This document shows, piece by piece, positions 32,748 through 41,085 of a DNA stretch of 42,780 bases. How positions within the stretch are numbered: position 1 is the stretch's first letter; each line of letters starts with the position of its first letter. The translations under genes and the position numbers were made by a program. Origin of the DNA: an uncultured Comamonadaceae bacterium (GTDB taxonomy: Bacteria > Pseudomonadota > Gammaproteobacteria > Burkholderiales > Burkholderiaceae); assembly GCA_946482595.1 (NCBI GenBank), contig CAMLSD010000032.1:1-42780 (forward strand), read 5' to 3'. The notes beneath the pieces were generated by a model, which saw only the letters and a program-made list of their open reading frames with translations, was not told the origin of the DNA and searched no databases.

Positions 32748-32892
32748 GTGGCTCATCTTGCTGGAAGCGCTGGCGGCGCTCCTGATCTTCATCTTCATCA
32801 TCTGGTGGACCATGTTCTCGGGTCGGCGTGATGCCGGGCAGGACACGGATCGGGCCGACAGCCCGCCCGACAAGCCCGACGACACCCCCTGA
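32746..32892 (+). CDS. Small single-span membrane protein, 48 aa
   Basis: A 48-aa protein: one strongly hydrophobic helix from residue 2 to ~20 (LILLEALAALLIFIFIIWW), then WTMFSGRRDAGQD and an acidic Asp/Pro-rich tail. ATG 32746 follows an AGGAA box about eight bases upstream. I recall short proteins of this kind beside mltA in other Burkholderiales, which supports coding. Its start codon overlaps that of mltA on the other strand. It ends four bases before the convergent Gcr-family gene. Function unknown; an accessory role in the cell envelope is a guess. Confidence 0.7.
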   Translation: MWLILLEALAALLIFIFIIWWTMFSGRRDAGQDTDRADSPPDKPDDTP

Positions 32893-32896
32893 ACCC

Positions 32897-34972
32897 TCAG
32901 GCGGGGCTGACCCGCACGTCGCGGGTCGGCCACAGGAAGCTGGCAGGGCGGCGACGCAGGCGGGCCCGCACGGCTGCATAGATGCGCCCACGATCGCTCA
33001 GCCGGATGTTGCGCGAGCGCAGCGCCAGCCGGAACGCCAGCACGAAACTCACGCTCACATTGAGCACGCCGGTGAGGGCGATGCCGGCCACGGCCAGCCA
33101 GAATCCGGGCGTGCGCAGCAGGTCCAGGCCGAGCGCACCGATCGCCGCACCGAGCTGCCCGCTGGCCAGCGTGACGTGCCTCACGTCGAAGTGGATGCCG
33201 AAGAACCCGGCGATCGCCGGCACCAGGCCCAGCATGAAGCCCAGCGAGATGTTGCCGGCAAAGCCCGACACGTTGGCCTGCCAGTAGGCTGCCCAGCGCG
33301 AGGCGCGTGCCGGGCCCAGCGTGGCCAGGATGCGCGGGTTCCAGCGCAGCGCGCTGCCCAGCCGGTGCAGCACGAACCAGTTCTCGGCCCAGCCCGCCAC
33401 CAGGCTGGAGGTGAACAGCAGCACGCCGGTGCAGGCCGCGTACAGCGGTGTCCAGCCCAGCACGCTCAGCGAATCGACCGAGTACTGGCACTTGTCGGCG
33501 CTGACCAGTGGCGCGCCAAAGGCTGCCTGCCAAGCCAGCTGCACCAGCAGCACGATCGGCAGCACCGTCACCACATTGCCCAGGATGCCGGCCACCTGGG
33601 TGCGGATCAGGTGGGCCACCTCGTCGACGAAACCCTCGACCGCGGTGTCGTTCGACACGTCGCCCAGCTTGTTGGCCATCGCCGGGGCCGTCATGGCCGG
33701 CTGTTTGGTCGCCAGCGTGAAGTGCGCGAGCTGGATCGCCACGAAACTGGCCGCGTAGTTCAGCCCGGCGGCAAAGCCGCCCCAGAAGGCCGACAGACCC
33801 AGGCTTGCGATCAGGAACTTCACGAACACCGTGACCGCAGTGAAGGCGCCACCACCGGCCGCCCGCCAGAACATCTGTCCGTACTCACGCCGCGTGCGGG
33901 TGATGTAGTGCTCGCCGGTCTCGGCGCTGCGCTCGGCCACCTTGCGGGCCAGCAGCGAATAGTTGCGCGCCAGCAGCGCGCGTACGCTGCGCCGCCGTTG
34001 TGCGGTGTCGGCCAGCTGCATCAGCAGCCGGCGCACCGCCTTGGCGGGGGCATCGCTCAGCAGGCAGTCGAGCAACTGGTCCGCACGGTCCAGGCGGGCC
34101 TGCATCTGCTGCACGGCAAACACGATGTCGACCGACACCCCGTATTCCTCGAGGTGGTCGTACACGCTGCGGGCGTCCTGGCGGCAGGCGTCGAGCAGGC
34201 CGCGGAAGTAGGCCAGCGCGTGCGACAGCGCAGCCGGCGGAGGCCCGTCCGGCGCGGCGGCCCGCAGCTCGATCTGCTCGCGCACCGCATCGAAGGCGGC
34301 GATCAGCTGGTGAAACGGCTTCAGCGTCTTGGCCTGCGGCGACAGCCGGGTGCGCACCTCGGCCGAAAAGGCGGTGGCCCTCACCTGGGTGACGCAGAAC
34401 GCCACGGCATCCAGCAGGGCCTGGCGCCAGTGCGCGGCCGCCTGCGGGTGGCGTGATGCGGCCACGGCCTCGCGCATCAGCGTGGCCAGCCGCTCCAGCG
34501 TGGTGTCGTCGATCGCCTCGATCCACTGCGCATCGCCTTCGTGCGAGAACACCAGCTGGAACAGCTCGGCCAGGTCGTCGGTCTGTGGCGTGCCCGGCAG
34601 CAGCTTGCGCTGCAGCCGTTCGCCCAGCTCGCTGAAAAACGCCATGCGGGCTGCAAAGCCGAAGTCCGCCAGCAGCAGCGTGGCGTCCATGTCCTCGATC
34701 GTGCGGGCCAGCAGCGCCACCACCTTGGCGCGATAGTCCGCCTCGCGTTCCAGCAGGTTCAGGAAATGCCGCACCCGCACCACCGGCAGCGGCGTGGCAC
34801 GGGGCTCGGCGTCCGGATCGCGGCGGATCGGCGCATGGCGCACCCATTCGGCCAGGCGGACCAGCCACAGATTGCGTTCGGCCAGTTCGGCCTTGGGGTC
34901 CAGGGCCGCGAGCAGGGAGTTCAGGTCCCAGACGGCCCTCGGCAGGGAGCGCGCCGACACGGTGGCACTCAT
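32897..34972 (-). CDS. Gcr-family membrane protein annotated as 'site-specific recombinase'
   Basis: A 691-aa protein of the SpecificRecomb (PF10136) family, related to Neisseria Gcr. The first ~380 residues are helical and hydrophilic (RHFLNLLEREADYRAKVVALLARTIEDMDATLLLADFG is the family's opening region). The remaining ~300 hold six or so hydrophobic segments, e.g. FTAVTVFVKFLIASLGLSAFWGGF and GFMLGLVPAIAGFFGI. No tyrosine- or serine-recombinase catalytic motif is visible, so the recombinase label is doubtful. It looks like an inner-membrane protein. It lies 12 bp downstream of apaG on the same strand and may be co-transcribed with it. Confidence 0.85.
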   Translation of the reverse strand: MSATVSARSLPRAVWDLNSLLAALDPKAELAERNLWLVRLAEWVRHAPIRRDPDAEPRATPLPVVRVRHFLNLLEREADYRAKVVALLARTIEDMDATLLLADFGFAARMAFFSELGERLQRKLLPGTPQTDDLAELFQLVFSHEGDAQWIEAIDDTTLERLATLMREAVAASRHPQAAAHWRQALLDAVAFCVTQVRATAFSAEVRTRLSPQAKTLKPFHQLIAAFDAVREQIELRAAAPDGPPPAALSHALAYFRGLLDACRQDARSVYDHLEEYGVSVDIVFAVQQMQARLDRADQLLDCLLSDAPAKAVRRLLMQLADTAQRRRSVRALLARNYSLLARKVAERSAETGEHYITRTRREYGQMFWRAAGGGAFTAVTVFVKFLIASLGLSAFWGGFAAGLNYAASFVAIQLAHFTLATKQPAMTAPAMANKLGDVSNDTAVEGFVDEVAHLIRTQVAGILGNVVTVLPIVLLVQLAWQAAFGAPLVSADKCQYSVDSLSVLGWTPLYAACTGVLLFTSSLVAGWAENWFVLHRLGSALRWNPRILATLGPARASRWAAYWQANVSGFAGNISLGFMLGLVPAIAGFFGIHFDVRHVTLASGQLGAAIGALGLDLLRTPGFWLAVAGIALTGVLNVSVSFVLAFRLALRSRNIRLSDRGRIYAAVRARLRRRPASFLWPTRDVRVSPA

Positions 34973-34984
34973 CGGTCGCCTCTT

Positions 34985-35362
34985 TCAGTGCAGCCCGCTG
35001 CGCTGGATGCCCAGGGCAAAGGCAGGTATGGCCGCCTCGAAACGCTCGCCGTCCTCGGCCACGCAGAAGTAGCTGCCGCTCATCGTGCCGCGCGGTGTGG
35101 CCAGGCGGGTCCAGCTTGTGTACTCGAAGCCTTCACCGGGCTTGAGCAAGGGCTGGTGCCCCACCACACCGAGGCCCTTGACCTGTTCGACGTGGCCGTT
35201 CGCATCGGTGATCACCCAGTGCCGCGAGATCAGCTGGGCAGCCACCGAGCCCGTGTTGCGGATCGTCACGGTGTAGGCAAAGGCGAACACGCCCTGGTCA
35301 GTGTCGGACTGCTCCGGCAGGAATTGCGTGGCGACGCTGCAGGTGAATTCGTATCGGCTCAT
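34985..35362 (-). CDS. apaG: ApaG protein
   Basis: A 125-aa ApaG, the usual length (about 124). It starts MSRYEFTCSVATQFLPEQSD and shows the family core: VTIRNTGSVAAQLISRHWVITDANG, GLGVVGHQPLLKPGEGFEYTS and GTMSGSYFCVAEDG. The fold is fibronectin type III-like; the protein is linked to Co/Mg resistance and diadenosine tetraphosphate metabolism, but its exact role is unsettled. The longer reading frame to 35416 adds 18 residues that do not belong to the family. It is divergent from rpe, 87 bp apart, a common Burkholderiales arrangement. Confidence 0.93.
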   Translation of the reverse strand: MSRYEFTCSVATQFLPEQSDTDQGVFAFAYTVTIRNTGSVAAQLISRHWVITDANGHVEQVKGLGVVGHQPLLKPGEGFEYTSWTRLATPRGTMSGSYFCVAEDGERFEAAIPAFALGIQRSGLH

Positions 35363-35420
35363 GAAGGCTGGGATTGGCGCTGGAAGACCCAGCGCTGCGG
35401 ATGGTAGCAAGGGCACTCCC

Positions 35421-35426
35421 TAGAAT
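35421..35426 (+). promoter_or_regulatory. Candidate -10 box of rpe
   Basis: TAGAAT (context CCCTAGAAT) lies 23 bp upstream of the rpe start codon, and AAGGAA follows as the ribosome-binding site. The -35 is weak. Confidence 0.45.
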
Positions 35427-35449
35427 TCCGGATTGACCAAGGAATCCCC

Positions 35450-36151
35450 ATGCCCGCCGCACCCACCTACCGCATCGCCCCGAGCATCCTCTCAGCCGAC
35501 TTCGCCCGCCTGGGTGAGGAAGTGCGCACTGTCATCGCAGCCGGCGCCGACTGGATCCATTTCGACGTGATGGACAACCACTACGTGCCCAACCTGACCT
35601 TCGGCCCGATGATCTGCGAGGCACTGCGGCCGCATGCAGTGCAGGCCGACGGCAGCCGTGTGCCCATCGACGTGCACCTGATGGTGCAGCCGGTCGATGC
35701 GCTGGCGCAGGCGTTTGCACGGGCCGGCGCCGACCTGGTGAGCTTCCACCCCGAGGCCAGTGCTCACGTGGACCGCACGCTGCAGCTCATCAAGGCCGAA
35801 GGCTGCCAGGCCGGCCTGGTGTTCAACCCGGCCACGCCGGTGGACGTGCTCGACTGGGTGATCGACAAGGTCGACCTGGTGCTGATCATGAGCGTCAACC
35901 CGGGTTTTGGCGGGCAGAGCTTCATTCCCAGTGCGCTGAAGAAGATCGAGCGGGTGCGCAAGCTGATCGACGCCACCGGGCGCGACATCCGCCTCGAGGT
36001 GGACGGCGGCATCAAGATCGACAACATCCGCCAGGTGGCCGACGCGGGTGCCGACACCTTCGTGGCCGGCAGTGCCATCTTCGGCAAGCCCGACTACAAG
36101 GCCGTCATCGATGCCATGCGCGCCCGACTGGCCGCGCCCGCGGCCGCATGA
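35450..36151 (+). CDS. rpe: Ribulose-phosphate 3-epimerase
   Basis: A 233-aa epimerase interconverting ribulose 5-phosphate and xylulose 5-phosphate in the pentose phosphate or Calvin pathways. The TIM-barrel family motifs are all present: [15 protein letters not shown] at the start, [19 protein letters not shown] with metal-binding His/Asp, [30 protein letters not shown] and [19 protein letters not shown] precedes the ATG. It overlaps gph by four bases (ATGA), so the two are translationally coupled. Confidence 0.97.
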   Translation: MPAAPTYRIAPSILSADFARLGEEVRTVIAAGADWIHFDVMDNHYVPNLTFGPMICEALRPHAVQADGSRVPIDVHLMVQPVDALAQAFARAGADLVSFHPEASAHVDRTLQLIKAEGCQAGLVFNPATPVDVLDWVIDKVDLVLIMSVNPGFGGQSFIPSALKKIERVRKLIDATGRDIRLEVDGGIKIDNIRQVADAGADTFVAGSAIFGKPDYKAVIDAMRARLAAPAAA

Positions 36152-36801
36152 CGGCCGCGCTGGACGCCGCCATCATCGACCTGGACGGGACCCTGGTCGA
36201 CACCCTGGGCGACTTTGTCGAGGCGCTGAACCGCACGCTGGCCGACCTGCACCTGGGCTCGGTCGACCGCGCCTTCATCGAACGCACCGTGGGCAAGGGG
36301 TCGGAGCATCTGATCCGCAGCACGCTGATGCACGTGGGGGCGCCCGAGCAGCGCTACGACGAGGCCTGGGCACGCTACCAGCACCACTACCTCGCGGTGA
36401 ACGGGCAGTTCTCGCAGGTGTATCCCGGCGCTCGCGAGGGCCTGGACCGGCTGGCGGCCCGCGGCCTGCGGCTGGCCTGCCTCACGAACAAGCCCACGGC
36501 CTTCGCGCAGCCGCTGCTGGCGGCCAAGGGGCTGTCGGGCTACTTCGCACACACCTTCGGCGGTGATGCCTTCGAGCGCAAGAAGCCCGACCCGTTGCCG
36601 CTGTGGCGCACCTGCGAGGCGCTGGGCAGTGCGCCGGCGCGCACGATGATGGTGGGGGACTCCAGCAACGACGCACGTGCCGCGCGGGCGGCGGGCTGCC
36701 CGGTGGTCCTGGTCACCTACGGCTACAACCATGGCGAGCCCATCCGCTCGGCCGATGCCGACGCCTACGTCGACCGCATCGACCAGATCAGCCTGGGCTG
36801 A
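36148..36801 (+). CDS. gph: Phosphoglycolate phosphatase (HAD family)
   Basis: A 217-aa HAD hydrolase that dephosphorylates 2-phosphoglycolate. Nucleophile Asp11 and acid/base Asp13 are in [11 protein letters not shown]. Motif II is LACLTNKPT, motif III is around FERKKPDP, and motif IV is [17 protein letters not shown]. The cap domain follows motif I. The start overlaps the rpe stop, and the rpe-gph pairing upstream of trpE is a familiar proteobacterial arrangement. Other HAD functions are possible in principle, but context and length support Gph. Confidence 0.93.
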   Translation: MTAALDAAIIDLDGTLVDTLGDFVEALNRTLADLHLGSVDRAFIERTVGKGSEHLIRSTLMHVGAPEQRYDEAWARYQHHYLAVNGQFSQVYPGAREGLDRLAARGLRLACLTNKPTAFAQPLLAAKGLSGYFAHTFGGDAFERKKPDPLPLWRTCEALGSAPARTMMVGDSSNDARAARAAGCPVVLVTYGYNHGEPIRSADADAYVDRIDQISLG

Positions 36802-36822
36802 CGCGCCCGCCGCGCCCGGGGC

Positions 36823-37437
36823 TCAGGCCTCGGGCCCGGCCGGCTTGGGCTTGGCCACGCCCAGCAGGGCTTCCTTCAAGCTGCCGTCGGCCGGGTTGTT
36901 GCCCAGCCAGATCTTCATCAGCGACGAATAGAACTCGGGTTCCTTGATCGGTTCGGCAGCGGCCTTGCCGTTGATGAGGATGATCGTGCCCTGGCCGGGC
37001 ACCCAGTCGACCTGGAACGACTCGCCCGTCGACAGCTTCTTCTTGGCTGCGAAGATCTCACCCATGCGGATCGTGCCGGGGATGGACTTCACGAACTCCT
37101 CGCGCGCGGCGTTCTGTTCCATGCCGCGGGTGAAGAGCTTGCCCAGTTCATTGGCATCGATGTCGCGCAGCATCACGATGTTCAGGCGGCGCGGGCCGGG
37201 CGCTGCCAGCACCGCCTGCGGTGTGGATGCCTTGGCGGCCAGGTACAGGCCCGCGGCATAGACCTTGAACACGGCCTTGTAGCGCACCCCTGCGCCATTG
37301 AGCACGAGCCGGTTGCCCTGCAACTGGATCTCGTTGTCGAACTTGGCCCCCCCGACGTCGGTCACCTGGGCCTGGGCGGCGCCAGCGACGGCCAGCGCGG
37401 CCGCGAGCAGGTAAGGGGAGATCCAGCGGAGCGACAT
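36823..37437 (-). CDS. Chalcone isomerase-like secreted protein
   Basis: A 204-aa exported protein of the bacterial chalcone_isomerase-like family (PF16036 type), which probably has no chalcone isomerase activity. ATG 37437 follows AGGAGG on the minus strand and gives a signal peptide ending GAAQAQ. The mature domain reads VTDVGGAKFDNEIQLQGNRLVLNGAG, then RYKAVFKVYAAGLYLA, MLRDIDANELGKLFTRGM and FYSSLMKIWLGNNPAD, all typical. It lies between gph (convergent) and the trp leader (divergent). Function unknown; a lipid- or small-ligand-binding role is only analogy. Confidence 0.88.
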   Translation of the reverse strand: MSLRWISPYLLAAALAVAGAAQAQVTDVGGAKFDNEIQLQGNRLVLNGAGVRYKAVFKVYAAGLYLAAKASTPQAVLAAPGPRRLNIVMLRDIDANELGKLFTRGMEQNAAREEFVKSIPGTIRMGEIFAAKKKLSTGESFQVDWVPGQGTIILINGKAAAEPIKEPEFYSSLMKIWLGNNPADGSLKEALLGVAKPKPAGPEA

Positions 37438-37596
37438 GACTGCCTCCTGTAACACTCGTACACAAAGTATGCCCAGTGTTGCCAAGGCCGCGGGCCCTGT
37501 CCATGCGGGAAAACGCACGATCGTTCGCAAATAGAGGGCTCGCTCGAAAAACCGAAACAAGCCGCGGCGAAAACGCCAGGCATCCGCCGCGCCGGT

Positions 37597-37632
37597 CGGA
37601 AACGTCGTTTCGGATGATCAGGCTGCTACACT
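37597..37632 (+). promoter_or_regulatory. trp operon promoter with overlapping palindrome
   Basis: TGCTACACT contains an extended -10 box (TACACT at 37627-37632), placing the transcription start near 37639-37640, at or next to the leader-peptide ATG. The -35 region holds a 17-bp inverted repeat, CGGAAACGTCGTTTCGG (37597-37613), 7 of 8 pairs, a plausible operator. No recognisable -35 consensus is present. Confidence 0.5.
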
Positions 37633-37639
37633 GGCCCGC

Positions 37640-37720
37640 ATGTTCATTTCGCGCAAACAGACCAAAGGTTCGCACGACCGGGGAGCTTGGCCCTGGCGTC
37701 GCCCGTCCGCACTGGTTTAG
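37640..37720 (+). CDS. trpL: Putative trp leader peptide, 26 aa with a Trp-Pro-Trp stretch
   Basis: ATG 37640 opens a 26-codon frame ending at TAG 37718-37720. It begins MFISRKQTK and has Trp codons at positions 17 and 19 (TGG CCC TGG, 37688-37696), in the sequence GAWPWRRPS. Two of 26 residues being Trp, in a short frame 174 bp ahead of trpE, is the signature of an attenuation leader. No ribosome-binding site precedes the ATG, and the predicted transcription start is at or next to it, so it may be translated as a leaderless message, as I recall for rhizobial trpL. The copy of GGCCCTGGCG over the Trp codons can pair with CGCCAAGG (37757-37764), competing with a second copy. Confidence 0.65.
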   Translation: MFISRKQTKGSHDRGAWPWRRPSALV

Positions 37721-37738
37721 TTTGCCGCTGCTGCAAGG

Positions 37739-37764
37739 CCGGCCCCTGGCGCAAGCCGCCAAGG
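37739..37764 (+). promoter_or_regulatory. Attenuator pairing segment downstream of trpL
   Basis: GGCCCCTGGCG (37741-37751) can form a hairpin with CGCCAAGG (37757-37764). The near-identical GGCCCTGGCG across the leader Trp codons (37689-37698) can pair with the same CGCCAAGG. The two pairings exclude each other, which is the logic of an attenuator: a ribosome stalled on the Trp codons would mask the first copy and favour the local hairpin. Confidence 0.5.
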
Positions 37765-37798
37765 TGTCGCAAGCCCCTGCGCCCAGTCCGGCACTCCC

Positions 37799-37840
37799 GG
37801 AATCCCCGGATTCCCTGAAAGACAATCCGCTCGGGCGGAT
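37799..37840 (+). promoter_or_regulatory. Two hairpins before trpE, candidate attenuator terminators
   Basis: GGAATCC/GGATTCC (37799-37814) and ATCCGC-TCGG-GCGGAT (37825-37840) are both perfect stems, 80 and 54 bp ahead of the GTG start of trpE. Neither is followed by a T-run, so if they attenuate, they may act by a factor-dependent route or on translation. Part of 37721-37893 beyond these hairpins shows nothing else. Confidence 0.4.
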
Positions 37841-37893
37841 CGCCATGCGCCATCGTCAGGTGCGGCGTCAGTCCGGGCACGGAGGGCCATCAC

Positions 37894-39378
37894 GTGATCA
37901 CCGAACTTGAATTCAAGAGCCTGTCGCAACAAGGCTACAACCGCATTCCCCTGATTGCCGAGGCGTTTGCCGACCTCGAAACCCCGTTGTCGCTCTACCT
38001 GAAGCTGGCCTACAGCACCGGCAACGGCAAGCACAGCTTCCTGCTCGAGTCCGTCGTGGGCGGCGAGCGCTTCGGGCGCTACTCCTTCATCGGCCTGCCG
38101 GCACGCACCCTGCTGCGCGCCACCGGGCTGACCACCGAGGTCGTCACCGACGGCCAGGTGGTCGAGACGCATGAGGGCAACCCGCTGGACTTCATCGCCG
38201 AGTACCAGAAGCGCTTCAAGGTGGCCCTGCGCCCCGGACTGCCGCGCTTTTGCGGCGGCCTGGCGGGCTACTTCGGCTACGACACGGTGCGCTACATCGA
38301 GCCCAAGCTGGCGCGCACCCACAAGGACGGCGGCATCGACACGCCCGACATCCTGCTGCTGCAATGTGAAGAGCTTGCGGTCATCGACAACCTGTCGGGC
38401 CGGCTGTACCTGATCGTCTATGCCGACCCGCGCGAGCCCGAGGCCTACTTCAAGGGCAAGCGCCGTCTGGCCGAGCTGGGTGACAAGCTGCGCTACAGCG
38501 TCACGGCACCGCCGGTACGGCGCGGCGTCTCGCATGCGGTGGAGCGCGAGTTCGCCAAGGAGGACTACCTGGCCGCGGTGCTCAAGTCGAAGGAGTACAT
38601 CGCTGCCGGCGACATGATGCAGGTGCAGATCGGCCAGCGGCTGAAAAAGCGCTATACCGAGTCGCCCCTGAGCCTGTACCGGGCGCTGCGCTCGCTCAAC
38701 CCGTCGCCCTACATGTACTTCTATGACATGGGCGACTTCCATATCGTCGGCGCCTCGCCGGAGATCCTGGTGCGCCACGAGCACAGCCCGGAAGGCGAGA
38801 AGATCATCATCCGCCCGATTGCCGGCACCCGCCCGCGTGGTGCCACGCCGGAGCAGGACAAGGCACTCGAGGCCGAGCTGCTGGCCGACCCGAAGGAGCG
38901 CGCCGAACACGTGATGCTGATCGACCTGGCGCGCAACGACATCGGCCGCATCGCCCGCACCGGCAGCGTCAAGGTGACCGAGGAATTCGTCGTCGAGCGC
39001 TACTCGCACGTGATGCACATCGTCAGCAATGTCGAGGGCCTGCTCAAGGACGGCATGACCAACCTGGACGTGCTGCGCGCGAGCTTCCCGGCCGGCACCC
39101 TGACCGGGGCGCCCAAGATCCGTGCCATGGAAATCATCGACGAGCTCGAGCCCGTCAAGCGCGGCATCTACGGCGGCGCCTGCGGCTACCTCAGCTTTGC
39201 CGGCGACATGGACGTGGCCATCGCGATCCGCACCGGCATCATCAAGGACAACACGCTGTACGTGCAGGCGGCAGCCGGTGTCGTGGCCGATTCCGTTCCC
39301 GAGCTGGAATGGAAGGAAACCGAGGCCAAGGCCCGCGCACTGATCCGCGCGGCCGAGCTGGTCGAGGAAGGCTTCTGA
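37894..39378 (+). CDS. trpE: Anthranilate synthase component I
   Basis: A 494-aa TrpE, which makes anthranilate from chorismate with ammonia from TrpG. The start is GTG 37894, preceded by GGAGGG (37881-37886). The tryptophan-feedback site LLES (50-53) and GRYSFIG (61-67) are present, so it should be inhibited by Trp. The C-terminal chorismate-binding domain contains [43 protein letters not shown] and [20 protein letters not shown]. It is the first structural gene of trpE-G-D-C and follows a leader region with an apparent trpL. The GTG start may modulate yield. Confidence 0.97.
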   Translation: MITELEFKSLSQQGYNRIPLIAEAFADLETPLSLYLKLAYSTGNGKHSFLLESVVGGERFGRYSFIGLPARTLLRATGLTTEVVTDGQVVETHEGNPLDFIAEYQKRFKVALRPGLPRFCGGLAGYFGYDTVRYIEPKLARTHKDGGIDTPDILLLQCEELAVIDNLSGRLYLIVYADPREPEAYFKGKRRLAELGDKLRYSVTAPPVRRGVSHAVEREFAKEDYLAAVLKSKEYIAAGDMMQVQIGQRLKKRYTESPLSLYRALRSLNPSPYMYFYDMGDFHIVGASPEILVRHEHSPEGEKIIIRPIAGTRPRGATPEQDKALEAELLADPKERAEHVMLIDLARNDIGRIARTGSVKVTEEFVVERYSHVMHIVSNVEGLLKDGMTNLDVLRASFPAGTLTGAPKIRAMEIIDELEPVKRGIYGGACGYLSFAGDMDVAIAIRTGIIKDNTLYVQAAAGVVADSVPELEWKETEAKARALIRAAELVEEGF

Positions 39379-39397
39379 GCGCCGAAGGAGAACGACC

Positions 39398-39979
39398 ATG
39401 CTGCTGATGATCGACAACTACGACTCCTTCACCTTCAACCTCGTGCAGTACTTCGGTGAACTGGGCGAGGACGTGCGTGTGTTCCGCAACGACGAGATCA
39501 CGCTCGAAGGCATCCACGAACTGCGCCCCGACCGCCTGGTGCTGTCGCCCGGGCCGTGCTCGCCGGCCGAGGCCGGCATCTGCGTGAGTGCGGTGCAGCA
39601 CTTTGCCGGCAAGCTGCCGCTGCTGGGCGTGTGCCTGGGCCACCAGAGCATCGGTGCGGCGCTCGGCGGGCGCATCGTGCGCGCCCAGCGCCAGATGCAC
39701 GGCAAGACCAGCGTCCTCACCACCGACCAGCAGGGCCTGTTCCGCGACCTGCCGCGCGAATTCACGGTGATCCGCTACCACTCGCTCGCCATCGAGCGCG
39801 ACACCCTGCCCGATTGCCTGCAGATCACCGCCACCTCCGAGGACGGCGAGATCATGGGGGTGCGCCACAAGGGCCTGGCGGGCACGCCCACCCCGCTGGA
39901 GGGCGTGCAGTTCCATCCGGAGTCCATCCTGACCGAACACGGGCACGCGATGCTGAAGAACTTCCTGGACATGCACTGA
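39398..39979 (+). CDS. trpG: Anthranilate synthase component II (glutamine amidotransferase)
   Basis: A 193-aa class I glutamine amidotransferase that supplies ammonia to TrpE. It starts [19 protein letters not shown], a TrpG/PabA hallmark. Nucleophile Cys79 is in [10 protein letters not shown], and the His/Glu of the triad are in [10 protein letters not shown] near the C-terminus. GAAGGAGAA precedes the ATG by about seven bases; trpE ends 19 bp upstream. The same subunit might also serve PabB in folate synthesis; this cannot be judged from the window. Confidence 0.96.
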   Translation: MLLMIDNYDSFTFNLVQYFGELGEDVRVFRNDEITLEGIHELRPDRLVLSPGPCSPAEAGICVSAVQHFAGKLPLLGVCLGHQSIGAALGGRIVRAQRQMHGKTSVLTTDQQGLFRDLPREFTVIRYHSLAIERDTLPDCLQITATSEDGEIMGVRHKGLAGTPTPLEGVQFHPESILTEHGHAMLKNFLDMH

Positions 39980-39992
39980 GGAGCACACCGAC

Positions 39993-41024
39993 ATGCCCAT
40001 CACCGATACCGAAGCCCTGACGCGGGTCATCGAGCACCGCGAGATCTTCCACGACGAGATGCTGGCCCTGATGCGCCGCATCATGAGCGGCGAGATGTCG
40101 CCCGTGATGATCGCCGCGCTGGCCATGGGACTGCGCGTCAAGAAGGAAACCATCGGCGAGATCACCGCCGCGGCCCAGGTCATGCGCGAGTTCGCACTGC
40201 CCGTGGTGGTGTCCGACAAGCGCCACCTGGTGGACCTGTGCGGCACCGGCGGCGACGGCGCGCACACCTTCAACATCTCGACGGCCGCGATGATCGTTGC
40301 CGCGGCCGCCGGTGCGCGGGTCGCCAAGCATGGTGGTCGCAGTGTGTCGTCGAGCACCGGCAGCGCCGACGTGCTCGAGGCCCTGGGCGTCAACATCATG
40401 CTCACGCCCACGCAGGTGGCCGAATGCCTGGCCGAAACCGGCATCGGCTTCATGTTTGCGCCGAGCCACCATGCCTCGATGAAACATGCGGCACCGGTGC
40501 GCAAGGAGCTGGGCGTGCGCACCCTGTTCAACATCCTGGGGCCGCTGACCAACCCGGCCGATGCGCCCAACCAGCTGATGGGGGTGTTCCACTCCGACCT
40601 GGTGGGCATCCAGGTGCGTGTGCTGCAGCGTCTCGGCGCCGACCATGCCATGGTGGTGCACGGACTCAACGGCCTGGACGAGATCTCGCTGTCCGGCGAG
40701 ACGCTGGTGGGTGAGCTCAAGGACGGCTCGGTCAAGGAATACACCGTGCACCCCAGCGACTTCGGTATGCCGGTCTATGACCTGCGCGTGCTGAAGGTGG
40801 CCGACCGCGACGAGTCGGTGCAGTGCATCCAGCGGGCCCTGGCCAACGAGGACGGCCCGGTGCGCGACATCGTGCTGCTCAATGCGGCCGGCGCGCTGTA
40901 CTGCGCCAACGTCGCCCCGTCGGTCACCGATGGCGTGCGCATGGCGCGTGAAGCCGTGGCCTCGGGCAAGGCGCTGGCCAAGCTCAGCCAGTTCGTGGCC
41001 GTCACGCAGAAGTTCAAGGCATGA
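39993..41024 (+). CDS. trpD: Anthranilate phosphoribosyltransferase
   Basis: A 343-aa enzyme that joins anthranilate to phosphoribosyl pyrophosphate. The PRPP-binding motif is [16 protein letters not shown], followed by [58 protein letters not shown] and the C-terminal DEISL-type segment. AGGAG precedes the ATG closely after the trpG stop (13 bp). Downstream, a strong hairpin (41039-41064) separates it from trpC. Confidence 0.97.
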   Translation: MPITDTEALTRVIEHREIFHDEMLALMRRIMSGEMSPVMIAALAMGLRVKKETIGEITAAAQVMREFALPVVVSDKRHLVDLCGTGGDGAHTFNISTAAMIVAAAAGARVAKHGGRSVSSSTGSADVLEALGVNIMLTPTQVAECLAETGIGFMFAPSHHASMKHAAPVRKELGVRTLFNILGPLTNPADAPNQLMGVFHSDLVGIQVRVLQRLGADHAMVVHGLNGLDEISLSGETLVGELKDGSVKEYTVHPSDFGMPVYDLRVLKVADRDESVQCIQRALANEDGPVRDIVLLNAAGALYCANVAPSVTDGVRMAREAVASGKALAKLSQFVAVTQKFKA

Positions 41025-41038
41025 CACGCACCATCTCG

Positions 41039-41064
41039 AGCCCCCGGCCTGCGGGCCGGGGGCT
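41039..41064 (+). promoter_or_regulatory. Strong hairpin between trpD and trpC
   Basis: AGCCCCCGGCC (41039-41049) pairs perfectly with GGCCGGGGGCT (41054-41064) around TGCG, an 11-bp GC stem. It has no T-run and is in the middle of an operon, 15 bp after the trpD stop and 22 bp before the trpC start. It could reduce read-through, protect a processed trpEGD mRNA, or affect trpC translation. Confidence 0.65.
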
Positions 41065-41085
41065 GCGCCTTCAGGAGCAGGGGAC

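Noticed and set aside
32897..34972. Evidence for a mobile element through the 'recombinase' gene
   Set aside because: The family is a membrane protein in a conserved chromosomal neighbourhood, with no flanking repeats or att-like sites.
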